Shown here in pieces: positions 6,957-13,518 of a stretch of DNA of 22,930 nt. The notes beneath the pieces are model-generated. The model was not told the origin of the DNA and did not search any database. It saw nothing but the letters and a program-made list of their open reading frames with translations. The position numbers were made by a program, and so were the translations under genes. The stretch spans positions 1 through 22,930 of the forward strand of contig DASPKA010000092.1 of assembly GCA_035628335.1 (NCBI GenBank), written 5' to 3'. The DNA is from DASPKA01 sp035628335. Lineage in GTDB: Bacteria > Patescibacteriota > Doudnabacteria > UBA920. Each line of letters opens with the position of its first letter. Position 1 is the first letter of the stretch.

Positions 6957-7006
6957 ATAATTTTTCCTTTGTAATTGTGTTATCTGGGGATAGAAGTGCG
7001 TTGCGC

Positions 7007-7035
7007 AGTATACCAATATCTGGTGTTCTGTGCAA
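7007..7035 (-). promoter_or_regulatory. Promoter for the minus-strand gene starting at 6956
   Basis: On the minus strand: TTGCAC, a 17-nt spacer, then TATACT (plus-strand positions 7030-7035 and 7007-7012). This leaves a leader of roughly 45 nt that contains the AAAGGA ribosome-binding site. Confidence 0.6.
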
Positions 7036-7045
7036 ATCTTTACCA

Positions 7046-7074
7046 TTGCATAAATTTCATGTTTCGAGCACAAT
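7046..7074 (+). promoter_or_regulatory. Probable leaderless promoter for the alkA-like gene
   Basis: TTGCAT (7046-7051), 17 nt, CACAAT (7069-7074). The -10 ends six bases before the ATG at 7081 and no SD is present, as expected if transcription starts at or next to the start codon. Confidence 0.5.
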
Positions 7075-7080
7075 GAATAT

Positions 7081-7686
7081 ATGTCGTATAAGAAAGCACA
7101 CACTCTGGCGTTGCAGTATTTTAAGAAGGTAGATCCGGTATTATATGTTGCCACGGGTGAGATTGTTCTGCAACCATTGCGATCCAAAAAGGATCACTTC
7201 GGACACTTGGTGTCTTCAATTGTTAGTCAGCAGCTTAGCAGTAAGGCTGCTGACACTATCTTGTCACGACTGTTTGCGCTCTATGGAGGGATGTGTCCGA
7301 GTCCAAGGCAGCTATTAGCCACCCGTAAAGATAAGCTTAGAAAGGTTGGCCTTTCTCGTGCAAAGGTAGAATATATAAAAAATGTCGCAGTGTTTTGTAA
7401 AGATTTAGACTGGACAAAATTCACTAAGCTAGATGATGCAGAAATAGTCCGTCAGTTGACTGGAGTAAAAGGAGTGGGCGTATGGACGGTACAAATGTTT
7501 ATGATTTTTTCTCTAGGTCACCCGGACATATTTGCCCCGGGTGACCTTGGACTTCGAAATGCAGTATCGAAGCTGTATGGAAAGAAGGCACACCTTACAC
7601 CAAAAGAGTTGGAAACTCTCGCAGAAAAGTGGAAGCCATACCGTTCGTTTGCAAGCAGGTTACTTTGGAAGTATTTGGATGTATAG
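7081..7686 (+). CDS. DNA-3-methyladenine glycosylase II-like (AlkA, HhH-GPD superfamily)
   Basis: 201 aa. The protein carries the HhH-GPD core: SSIVSQQLSSKAAD (45-58), the helix-hairpin-helix LTGVKGVGVWTVQMF (126-140), and FAPGDLGLRNA with D155 in the position of the catalytic Asp of AlkA. Such enzymes remove alkylated bases (3-methyladenine and others), starting base-excision repair. No Cys-rich Fe-S loop is seen, which argues against EndoIII/MutY. It is about 80 residues shorter than E. coli AlkA, lacking the N-terminal TBP-like domain, as in many short bacterial and archaeal forms. It appears to head a run with the YbaK-, YdjM- and IMPase-like genes. Confidence 0.9.
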   Translation: MSYKKAHTLALQYFKKVDPVLYVATGEIVLQPLRSKKDHFGHLVSSIVSQQLSSKAADTILSRLFALYGGMCPSPRQLLATRKDKLRKVGLSRAKVEYIKNVAVFCKDLDWTKFTKLDDAEIVRQLTGVKGVGVWTVQMFMIFSLGHPDIFAPGDLGLRNAVSKLYGKKAHLTPKELETLAEKWKPYRSFASRLLWKYLDV

Positions 7687-7704
7687 ACACCAACCAGTTG
7701 TTAT

Positions 7705-7720
7705 TTCCGCGAAGGCGGGA
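7705..7720. repeat. Small REP-like hairpin
   Basis: TTCCGC-GAAG-GCGGGA forms a six-pair stem (one G-U) with a four-base loop. The core resembles CCCGCGAAGGCGGG-type intergenic repeats dispersed in many bacterial genomes. Only one copy is seen in this window. Confidence 0.45.
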
Positions 7721-7751
7721 TTGTCAGTAAGGGCTGGGGTAGTAATAAAAT

Positions 7752-8282
7752 ATGATATTTGGAAAATTACAAACCAAACCCGCAACAGAGCTGCTTCCTC
7801 TGCTTGCAAAGCCAACAGCAGAAGTAATAGTTAGGTTGCAAAACGAAAGTATTCGTGCAGTAGAAATAGACCCGACATTTTCTGATACTGCAAGTTTCTG
7901 TGAAGCTTACGAGATTCCAACAACGAACTGTGCTAACTGTGTTGTGCTCGAAGCCAGTCGTGGTGATAAGGTTTGGTATGCTGCGTGTATGGTTCTGGCA
8001 AAGAATAGAGCAGATGTTAACGGCGCAGTCAGAAGGTTTTTAGATGCGCGCAAGGTATCGTTTGCACCAATGGAAAAAGCTCTTGAGCTCACCGGTATGG
8101 AATACGGCGGTATTACTCCAGTTGGTCTACCGTCGAGCTGGCAAATTTTAATCGACCCTGGCATTCCTGCGCTTGAGTGGGTGATTATTGGCGCAGGTCT
8201 TCGTAAAGCAAAACTCGTGGTACCAGGAGCATTTCTGCCAGTCTTGCCAAATGTGCATGTGCTGGAAAATATGTGTAAGTAA
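7752..8282 (+). CDS. YbaK/EbsC (prolyl-tRNA-editing-type) domain protein
   Basis: 176 aa. The C-terminal 120 residues match the YbaK/aa-tRNA-deacylase fold: CANCVVLEASRGDKVWYAACMV, AKNRADVNGAVRRFLDARKVSFA with the usual lysine/arginine-rich helix, TGMEYGGITPVGLPSSWQ and IGAGLRKAKLVV. Family members hydrolyse mischarged tRNAs such as Cys- or Ala-tRNAPro in trans; the exact substrate cannot be told here. The N-terminal 50 residues (KLQTKPATELLPLLAKPTAEVIVRL by position 29) resemble those of stand-alone Patescibacterial homologues as far as I can recall. The start is the first ATG after a non-coding gap; no clear SD. Confidence 0.85.
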   Translation: MIFGKLQTKPATELLPLLAKPTAEVIVRLQNESIRAVEIDPTFSDTASFCEAYEIPTTNCANCVVLEASRGDKVWYAACMVLAKNRADVNGAVRRFLDARKVSFAPMEKALELTGMEYGGITPVGLPSSWQILIDPGIPALEWVIIGAGLRKAKLVVPGAFLPVLPNVHVLENMCK

Positions 8283-8298
8283 TAATTTTGAAAAAAAT

Positions 8299-8979
8299 AT
8301 GGCAAGTTTTAAAACTCATATTTCATTTGGTATTGCATTAGGAGTTTTGGGAGCAATGGGGGTTGGGGTTTTGGGGTTGTCAGGAGCTCCAAGTTTTATG
8401 GTTACGCTTTTTGTTCTTGCGACACTTGGCTCGGTTTTACCAGACATGGACAGTGACTCGAGTGTGCCGTTCCACGTTGCGTTTGGTTCTCTCACCATTG
8501 TTACCGCTGTGCTTGTGTTTAATAAAATATACAGTGTAGAGCCTTTAGACTGGTATGCTGTTATAGCATGGACAGCACTTTCCGCAGTGTTTGTATGGTC
8601 GATTGGTTATATGTTTAAGCGATTTACAAGGCATCGTGGTATGGCGCATTCCATTCCTGCAGTTTTGCTTTCCGGTCTCATAGCGTTTTTTTTAGCAGCC
8701 CACTTGGGCTATATGGACTCAGAAGCGTTTTTGCTAGGTGTTGCCTTGAGCGCGGGTTACCTGCTTCATTTGATTCTTGACGAGCTATACGCTGCAGTAA
8801 ATTTTCATGGGAGTATGTTTGTACCAAATAAAGCCTTCGGCAGCGCGCTCAAACTTTTTTCGCACAGCATTCCCGTAAATTGTTTGATGGTTGTAGCTTT
8901 ATTGTTTTTCTTAACCGGCAACGCGCAACGCCTCTGGTTGCTCGCCAAGGAATTCTGGAAATTATTCACAATATTATGA
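8299..8979 (+). CDS. YdjM-like membrane-bound metal-dependent hydrolase
   Basis: 226 aa from the ATG at 8299; the frame extends upstream to 8188 but would overlap the YbaK gene. Motifs of the LexA-regulated YdjM family (PF04307) are seen: FKTHISFG near the N-terminus, LGSVLPDMDSD, RHRGMAHS and GYLLHLILDEL, supplying His and Asp residues for metal binding. About five hydrophobic segments place it in the inner membrane. Biochemical function is poorly known; in E. coli ydjM is SOS-induced. Its stop codon overlaps the next ATG (ATGA at 8976), so the two are translationally coupled. Confidence 0.85.
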   Translation: MASFKTHISFGIALGVLGAMGVGVLGLSGAPSFMVTLFVLATLGSVLPDMDSDSSVPFHVAFGSLTIVTAVLVFNKIYSVEPLDWYAVIAWTALSAVFVWSIGYMFKRFTRHRGMAHSIPAVLLSGLIAFFLAAHLGYMDSEAFLLGVALSAGYLLHLILDELYAAVNFHGSMFVPNKAFGSALKLFSHSIPVNCLMVVALLFFLTGNAQRLWLLAKEFWKLFTIL

Positions 8980-9740
8980 GCATTATTAACTACAAAAAAA
9001 TCACAGACTTCATGCTTGAGGCGGGAGAGCGGCTTAAGACTAAAGCTGGTAGTGTAACTGACATAGGAGTGGCGAAAAGATATCTCACAGAAGAAGATCT
9101 TGCCATTGAGCGGGGGCTCAAAGAGTTGGTAGGAGAGTTTGGTTCGGACCATGTTCTGTACGCAGAGGAAGAGAATGAAGTATTTTTGAATTCAGAAAAT
9201 CTTTGGGTAGTTGACCCCATAAGCTCAACTCGTAGTTTCATACAAGGTCAGCCCCACTATGCAATAGTAGTGTGTTATGTAAAAAACCATATTCCAGAAT
9301 TTGCTGCGGTTTATGACCCTTCTGTAAGTGAGCTCTTTACTGCTGAGAAGGGACATGGTGCACGGTTAAATGGAGAGCCAATTTTTGTAAGTACTGGTAG
9401 AGAAAAAGTTATTTTCCGCTATTCAACTGAATGGAAAGAAATGGAGGTATTAGAAAAAAGTAGAGCTGTGCTTAAAGAATTTGACTTGATTGAAAATTTT
9501 CACTCGCTTGCCGTTAACTACGCTTCGGTAGCGTGTGGTCGGGCTGATGGAGTAGTTACACTTACTAAAGACAGCTTTCCAGAGTTCGCAGGAAGTCTTA
9601 TCATATGCGAGGCTGGTGGTAATTTTACAAATCTTGCTGGTCAGGAAATATTTCGTCCTACGGATAGAGTATTTATAGGTGGTAATACTCTTATTTACCC
9701 TGAAATTTTTAAGCGTATTATATATGCGCACAAGCAGTAA
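8976..9740 (+). CDS. Inositol-monophosphatase-fold (SuhB/CysQ-like) protein with altered metal site
   Basis: 254 aa from the ATG at 8976, which overlaps the YdjM-like stop. The fold signature is clear: EEE at 64-66, WVVDPISSTRSF (77-88), AAVYDPSVSELF, GHGARLNGEPI and the C-terminal AGSLIICEAGGNFTN. IMPase-family enzymes dephosphorylate inositol phosphates, PAP or sugar phosphates using two or three Mg2+. In the hallmark DPIDGT the second Asp and the Gly are both Ser here (DPISST, S83 and S84). The later WDxxAG Asp is Glu (PEFAG, E203). D80 and T85 remain. Activity may be reduced, use a different metal arrangement, or be lost. It is the last gene before a palindromic terminator. Confidence 0.88.
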   Translation: MSIINYKKITDFMLEAGERLKTKAGSVTDIGVAKRYLTEEDLAIERGLKELVGEFGSDHVLYAEEENEVFLNSENLWVVDPISSTRSFIQGQPHYAIVVCYVKNHIPEFAAVYDPSVSELFTAEKGHGARLNGEPIFVSTGREKVIFRYSTEWKEMEVLEKSRAVLKEFDLIENFHSLAVNYASVACGRADGVVTLTKDSFPEFAGSLIICEAGGNFTNLAGQEIFRPTDRVFIGGNTLIYPEIFKRIIYAHKQ

Positions 9741-9774
9741 ATGTGTATGGTTTCATATCTATTTAATCTGTTAG

Positions 9775-9801
9775 ACTATCATACTAGTATGATAGTTTTT
9801 T
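9775..9801 (+). terminator. Palindromic intrinsic terminator
   Basis: A perfect 22-nt palindrome at 9775-9796 (half-site ACTATCATACT) is followed immediately by six Ts (9796-9801), 34 nt after the stop at 9740. Its exact symmetry means it could also act as an operator for the DinD-like gene just downstream. Confidence 0.75.
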
Positions 9802-9828
9802 AATTGCTCACATTTTGAAAGGAATTTT

Positions 9829-10668
9829 ATGTATACAAGCAATGAGTTGGTAATCTTTACGGGAAAGCAGATCAGGCGTAAGTGGGATACGCAGAAGAAG
9901 CGGTTCATGTATTCGGTGCTGGATATTTTGGAGTTTCTCACCGGAACTGCCGATCCGACCACATACTGGCAGAGAGTAAAACGCCGACTAAAGCGGGAGG
10001 GGAGTAAGATAGCGGAAAAAGTAAAACGCGTGCGTATGCCTACCGGTGAGAAAACGCAAATAACAGAAGCAGCTGACACAGAAAGTGTGCTGCGTATTAT
10101 TCAGTCTATTTCAGCACCGCATGCGGAAGCAGTGAAGCTTTGGATGGCGAAGTCAGGGCTGCGTCGGATTGAGGAAGCAGAGCACCCAGAGCGAGCAATT
10201 GAACGAGCAATGTCTTCTTACCTCAAGCAGGGCCACTCTGAACAATGGGTAAGTCTTCGATTGAAGAGTATAGAAGCACGCAAGCGGCTAGTGGGAGAGT
10301 GGGGTGCTCGTGGGGTGCACGGGGCAGAAGCTTTCCGAACCTTAACAGACGACATACTGCAAGCATGGTCTGGAATGAAAGCAAGTGAATATAAAGAGTT
10401 TAAAGGTCTAACCACAGAAAGCCTCCGTGACAACATGAACAACCTTGAGCTCATTTTAAATCTCCTTGCGGAAACTGCCGCTACTGAAATTTCACGTGTC
10501 ACTGCCCCACGAGGGTTCGAGCAGAGTCGGGTTGTCGCTCATGCTGGTGGAGAAGTAGCAGGGATTGCGCGTCGAAAGCTTGAGTCGCGCACTCAAAGAA
10601 GTGCCGTAACTAAAGCAACGTTCAAAAAGCTGCAAGAGAGACGCAAGCTTAAGTTGTTGAAAGGTTAA
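9829..10668 (+). CDS. DinD-like (BRO-N family) DNA-damage-inducible protein
   Basis: 279 aa. The SD AAAGGA lies six bases before the ATG. The protein matches the DinD/BRO-N family: IRRKWDTQKKRFMYSVLDI (15-33), FLTGTADPTTYWQRVKRRLK, TEAADTESVLRIIQSISAPHAEAVKLWMAK, ERAIERAMSSYLKQGHSEQWVSLRLKSIEARKRLVGEW by consecutive segments, LTDDILQAWSGM, EYKEFKGLTTESLRDNMNNLELILN, and a C-terminal GGEVAGIARRKLE. E. coli DinD is SOS-induced and inhibits RecA strand exchange; BRO-N domains bind DNA. It stands alone between a palindromic terminator and the xseA promoter. Adjacency to ExoVII genes and an AlkA/YdjM cluster fits a damage-response neighbourhood, but regulation is not proven. Confidence 0.88.
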   Translation: MYTSNELVIFTGKQIRRKWDTQKKRFMYSVLDILEFLTGTADPTTYWQRVKRRLKREGSKIAEKVKRVRMPTGEKTQITEAADTESVLRIIQSISAPHAEAVKLWMAKSGLRRIEEAEHPERAIERAMSSYLKQGHSEQWVSLRLKSIEARKRLVGEWGARGVHGAEAFRTLTDDILQAWSGMKASEYKEFKGLTTESLRDNMNNLELILNLLAETAATEISRVTAPRGFEQSRVVAHAGGEVAGIARRKLESRTQRSAVTKATFKKLQERRKLKLLKG

Positions 10669-10690
10669 AATATAGTAGTCTATACTATAT
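10657..10690 (+). promoter_or_regulatory. Leaderless xseA promoter overlapped by an 8-bp dyad
   Basis: TTGAAA (10657-10662), 18 nt, TATACT (10681-10686), ending seven bases before the ATG. The dyad ATATAGTA (10670-10677) - 5 nt - TACTATAT (10683-10690) straddles the -10 box and looks like a repressor operator. No SD precedes the ATG. Confidence 0.6.
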
Positions 10691-10693
10691 ATA

Positions 10694-11875
10694 ATGAACA
10701 CTCTTGATACTCTAAAAGAAAATATTTTTTCGGTTGGAGAGTTTTTGCAATTTGTGGACAGCGCGCTTCGGCCCCTCTCTGGTGTTCGGGTAAAAGGAGA
10801 GCTGCAGCAAGTAAGCTTCCACCCAACGGGCGTGTATATTAAACTTCGTGACGCGACGGAGGAGGGTGTTCTGAGTGTCTACTGCCCTACATCGTTAGGT
10901 AGGAGTTTGGATTTTGAGTTAGTGGAGGGGCTTGAGGTGGTTATAACTGGAACGCCGGGTGTTTACAAACGTCGCAGCGAGCTAACATTTCGGGCACTTC
11001 AGATTGAGCTTGCAGGTGAAGGTGGGTTAAAGAAAGCATATGACGCTCTTAAACTAAAACTGGAAACTGAGGGACTTTTCGACCGAAAGCGTAAATTGCC
11101 AGAGTTTGTAACGTCAGTCGGAGTGATTACTTCCAAAACAGGAGCTGTTATTTCTGACTTCAAAAATAACCTACAGGCACTCGGCATTTCCATTTACCTG
11201 TATAATGTAAGGGTAGAAGGACTGCAAGCTGAGCGCCAAATTTTGGGTGCATTAGAATATTTCAAAAACTTGAAAGTTGTGCCAGATGTGTTAGTTATGA
11301 TTCGTGGCGGCGGTAGCCTGGAAGATCTTCAGGCGTTTAATTCTGAAGCTGTATGTCGCGCGGTATATGCCTCTACCATACCAACCCTTGTAGCCATCGG
11401 TCATGACCGCGACGTGCCGTTAGTGCAACTCGTCTCTGATCTCAGCGCTTCAACGCCCACTGCCGCTGCAGTTGCGATCAACCAAACCTGGAGTCGGCTA
11501 AGTGAGCTAGGGGAGTATAAGTACCAACTGTTTAGCTCATTTGAATACACACTAGAGTCTTTACACGCAACTCTTTTAGGCCACAAACGTGAGCTTTTAT
11601 CTTTTTCTGGTCGTCTTTCAGAAAAGATTTTAATACGTAAAACGAGACTGCTTGACGGATATAGTCAGGTTTTGGAACGTGCAAGGTCGTTTGTGCTAGC
11701 ATCTAGAAGACGTCTGGATGATTTGAATCCAGAAAAACTGTTGGCAAAAGGATATGTCATAGCCAAACAAGAGGGGAATGTTTTACGCAAAGTCAGACAA
11801 GTTAATGTCAAGAAGCCGATTAATTTGCAATTTCACGATGGTGAGGTTAAGGTAAAAGTATATGGGGAAAACTAA
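10694..11875 (+). CDS. xseA: Exodeoxyribonuclease VII large subunit
   Basis: 393 aa, somewhat shorter than the roughly 450 residues of E. coli XseA. The N-terminal OB-fold includes RVKGELQQVSFHPTGVYIKL (32-51) and VVITGTPGVYKRRSELTF. The central nuclease domain has GVITSKTGAVISDF, MIRGGGSLEDLQAFNSE (about 203-219) and AIGHDRDVPLVQLVSDLSAS (about 235-254), followed by the long helical region and the conserved NPEKLLAKGYVIA near the end. ExoVII degrades single-stranded DNA in both directions, in mismatch repair and damage processing, as a complex with XseB. It overlaps xseB by 14 nt in another frame. Confidence 0.95.
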   Translation: MNTLDTLKENIFSVGEFLQFVDSALRPLSGVRVKGELQQVSFHPTGVYIKLRDATEEGVLSVYCPTSLGRSLDFELVEGLEVVITGTPGVYKRRSELTFRALQIELAGEGGLKKAYDALKLKLETEGLFDRKRKLPEFVTSVGVITSKTGAVISDFKNNLQALGISIYLYNVRVEGLQAERQILGALEYFKNLKVVPDVLVMIRGGGSLEDLQAFNSEAVCRAVYASTIPTLVAIGHDRDVPLVQLVSDLSASTPTAAAVAINQTWSRLSELGEYKYQLFSSFEYTLESLHATLLGHKRELLSFSGRLSEKILIRKTRLLDGYSQVLERARSFVLASRRRLDDLNPEKLLAKGYVIAKQEGNVLRKVRQVNVKKPINLQFHDGEVKVKVYGEN

Positions 11876-12062
11876 GAATAATATTGAAAACTCATTTAAG
11901 AAGCTAGACGGGATTTTGGAGTATTTAAGCCAGGACGCCGGCTTAGATATAGACGAAGCTTTAAAGAAAGTAAAAGAGGGTTCGCTCATAATAAAAGACC
12001 TAGAGAAACGCCTTATGGACGCCAAGAATGAATTTGAAGAGGTAAGGCAATCCATGGTATAA
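11862..12062 (+). CDS. xseB: Exodeoxyribonuclease VII small subunit
   Basis: 66 aa, typical size for XseB. FKKLDGILEYLSQD, LDIDEALKKVKEGSLIIKDLEKRL and DAKNEFEEV are the usual two-helix family pattern; several copies wrap around the XseA coiled coil. It starts inside the end of xseA, the usual coupling that keeps the small subunit in excess. The last codons carry a perfect TATAAT promoter element for the next gene. Confidence 0.92.
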   Translation: MGKTKNNIENSFKKLDGILEYLSQDAGLDIDEALKKVKEGSLIIKDLEKRLMDAKNEFEEVRQSMV

Positions 12063-12063
12063 T
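12034..12063 (+). promoter_or_regulatory. Internal leaderless promoter for the TM protein and pheS
   Basis: TTGAAG (12034-12039), 18 nt, TATAAT (12058-12063), ending seven bases before the ATG at 12071. It lies at the 3' end of xseB. No SD is present before 12071. Confidence 0.6.
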
Positions 12064-12070
12064 ATAGTTA

Positions 12071-12433
12071 ATGTTTTCTTCGGTTAAGTCGCATTACTTT
12101 GCCTTTATCTTAGGCACGTTACTTTCTTTGGCCTCCTTGGCGAGTACTGTATGGTACTTACACCCTGTTAAGAACAGTATTGCTCTTCCTGCTTATTATT
12201 TAAGCCTTTTTCTGTTTTTTACCGGGTTTGGAATCATCTTTGGCCTGACGGTGAGGCGTGCGTTTTTTGAAGGTACGTATATAAAGCACTTAACCGCTTC
12301 TGTTCGGCAGGGTGTGTTTTTAGGACTCTTGGCAGTAATTACCTTTTTACTACTCTCTAACCGTTTGTTTCACTGGTGGGTGTTCCTTATTTTAGTTTTC
12401 ATCTTTTTCATTATTGAGTTCTTGCTTTCATGA
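12071..12433 (+). CDS. Four-TM membrane protein, unknown
   Basis: 120 aa with hydrophobic helices near residues 9-27, 38-60, 82-97 and 102-119; the single polar loop FGLTVRRAFFEGTYIKHL (57-74) lies between helices 2 and 3. The last helix runs to the very C-terminus. No recognised family. The stop region overlaps pheS by four bases (ATGA), so the two are translationally coupled, and the promoter at 12034-12063 would transcribe both. It may simply be a lineage-specific partner of the pheS operon. Confidence 0.75.
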   Translation: MFSSVKSHYFAFILGTLLSLASLASTVWYLHPVKNSIALPAYYLSLFLFFTGFGIIFGLTVRRAFFEGTYIKHLTASVRQGVFLGLLAVITFLLLSNRLFHWWVFLILVFIFFIIEFLLS

Positions 12434-13416
12434 TTGACATTGCTGATATAACTAAAGAAGTTGAGACGTTACTCTCTGGTCTTACCTTTCAAAATACAGA
12501 AGACCTAAAAGTCAGCTTACTGGGCCGGAAGGACGGTGTGCTTACAAGTGCGTTTCGTGCATTGCGAGAACTGCCAGAAGCTGAAAAGCGTGTGGTTGGT
12601 CCACAACTTTCTGCGCTCCGTGAAAAAGTTGAAGTTGCTTTGAAAGCAGTCCTAGACCAGCACGCAGACGCACAAATAGTAGACCTAACATTGACTGCTA
12701 TTCCCTGTGAGACTGGTACGTTGCACCCACTAACACAGACACAGCAAGAGCTGGAAGATATTTTTAAACGACTAGGCTTCGTTTCCTATCTAGGCCCTGA
12801 AGTTGAAACGGAATTTTATAACTTCACTGCCCTAAACATTCCAGAAAACCACCCAGCTCGTGACATGTGGGACACTTTTTACATAAAGCAAAGGAATACT
12901 AAGGGAGAAAGGCTGTTGCTAAGAACTCACACTTCTCCTATGCAAGTTCGTTTTATGCAGCAGCATAAGCCTCCTTTTGCAGTTCTGTTTCCAGGTGTGG
13001 TTTACCGCCATGAAGCAACAGACGCAACTCATGAGCATACGTTTCAGCAGCTTGAAGGTCTTGTAGTAGGAGAAAATATCTCATTTGCCCAAATGTCATG
13101 GACGTTTGAAACTGTACTTAAGCAGTATTTCGGTTCCCAAACAAAAGTTAAAATGATGCCGAGTTTTTTCCCATTTACTGAGCCTTCTGCCGAGGTTGCT
13201 ATTTCTCATCCTGATTTTAGGGGTGGCAAGTGGCTCGAGCTTTTGGGTTGTGGTATGGTAAACCAGAAAGTCTTTGAAGCTGCCGGTTACCCGAAAGGTA
13301 AGTATACGGGCTTTGCATTTGGTTCTGGTTTAACCCGTTTTGCCATGATGAAATACAAGATACCTGATATCCGCATGCTTTCAGAAAACAAAATAGAATT
13401 TTTGAAGCAGTTTTAA
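12430..13416 (+). CDS. pheS: Phenylalanine-tRNA ligase alpha subunit
   Basis: 328 aa, about the length of E. coli PheS. A short helical N-terminal arm (1-85) is followed by the class II core: HPLTQTQQELEDIFKRLGF, ENHPARDMWDTFYI, motif 2 LLRTHTSPMQVRFMQ, VVYRHEATDATHEHTFQQLEG and motif 3 FGSGLTRFAMMKYKIPDIR. It forms the alpha2-beta2 synthetase with PheT and carries the aminoacylation site. pheT is not adjacent; it lies about 2.35 kb downstream on the same strand. The start overlaps the upstream TM gene. An AAAGTC array begins directly after its stop. Confidence 0.96.
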   Translation: MIDIADITKEVETLLSGLTFQNTEDLKVSLLGRKDGVLTSAFRALRELPEAEKRVVGPQLSALREKVEVALKAVLDQHADAQIVDLTLTAIPCETGTLHPLTQTQQELEDIFKRLGFVSYLGPEVETEFYNFTALNIPENHPARDMWDTFYIKQRNTKGERLLLRTHTSPMQVRFMQQHKPPFAVLFPGVVYRHEATDATHEHTFQQLEGLVVGENISFAQMSWTFETVLKQYFGSQTKVKMMPSFFPFTEPSAEVAISHPDFRGGKWLELLGCGMVNQKVFEAAGYPKGKYTGFAFGSGLTRFAMMKYKIPDIRMLSENKIEFLKQF

Positions 13417-13417
13417 T

Positions 13418-13513
13418 ATAAGTCCATAAAGTCCATAAAGTCGAAAGTCCATAAAGTAGAAATACAAATCATAGGACTTTAAAGACTTTATAGACTTTCG
13501 ACTTTCGACTTAT
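13418..13513. repeat. Facing AAAGTC arrays, copy A (after pheS)
   Basis: From 13421 the plus strand carries about five units of (A)AAGTC separated by two- or three-base linkers CAT, CAT, GA, CAT. After a short spacer (about 13460-13473) about five GACTTT units in the opposite orientation (to about 13513) carry linkers TTT, TAT, GA, GA when read in complement. The two halves can pair into a long imperfect hairpin. The same design recurs at 18120-18214. No protein-coding sense is evident. Confidence 0.85.
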
Positions 13514-13518
13514 ACTCT

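Noticed and set aside
6957..7187. N-terminal extension of the minus-strand gene into the alkA-like gene
   Set aside because: Low-complexity Cys/Tyr-rich translation overlapping the divergent gene; SD and promoter support the start at 6956.
8188..8298. Upstream extension of the YdjM-like protein
   Set aside because: Overlaps the YbaK gene and encodes a Cys-rich non-homologous stretch.
8880..8975. Upstream extension of the IMPase-like protein
   Set aside because: Lies within the YdjM-like gene; the ATGA overlap at 8976 is a better start.
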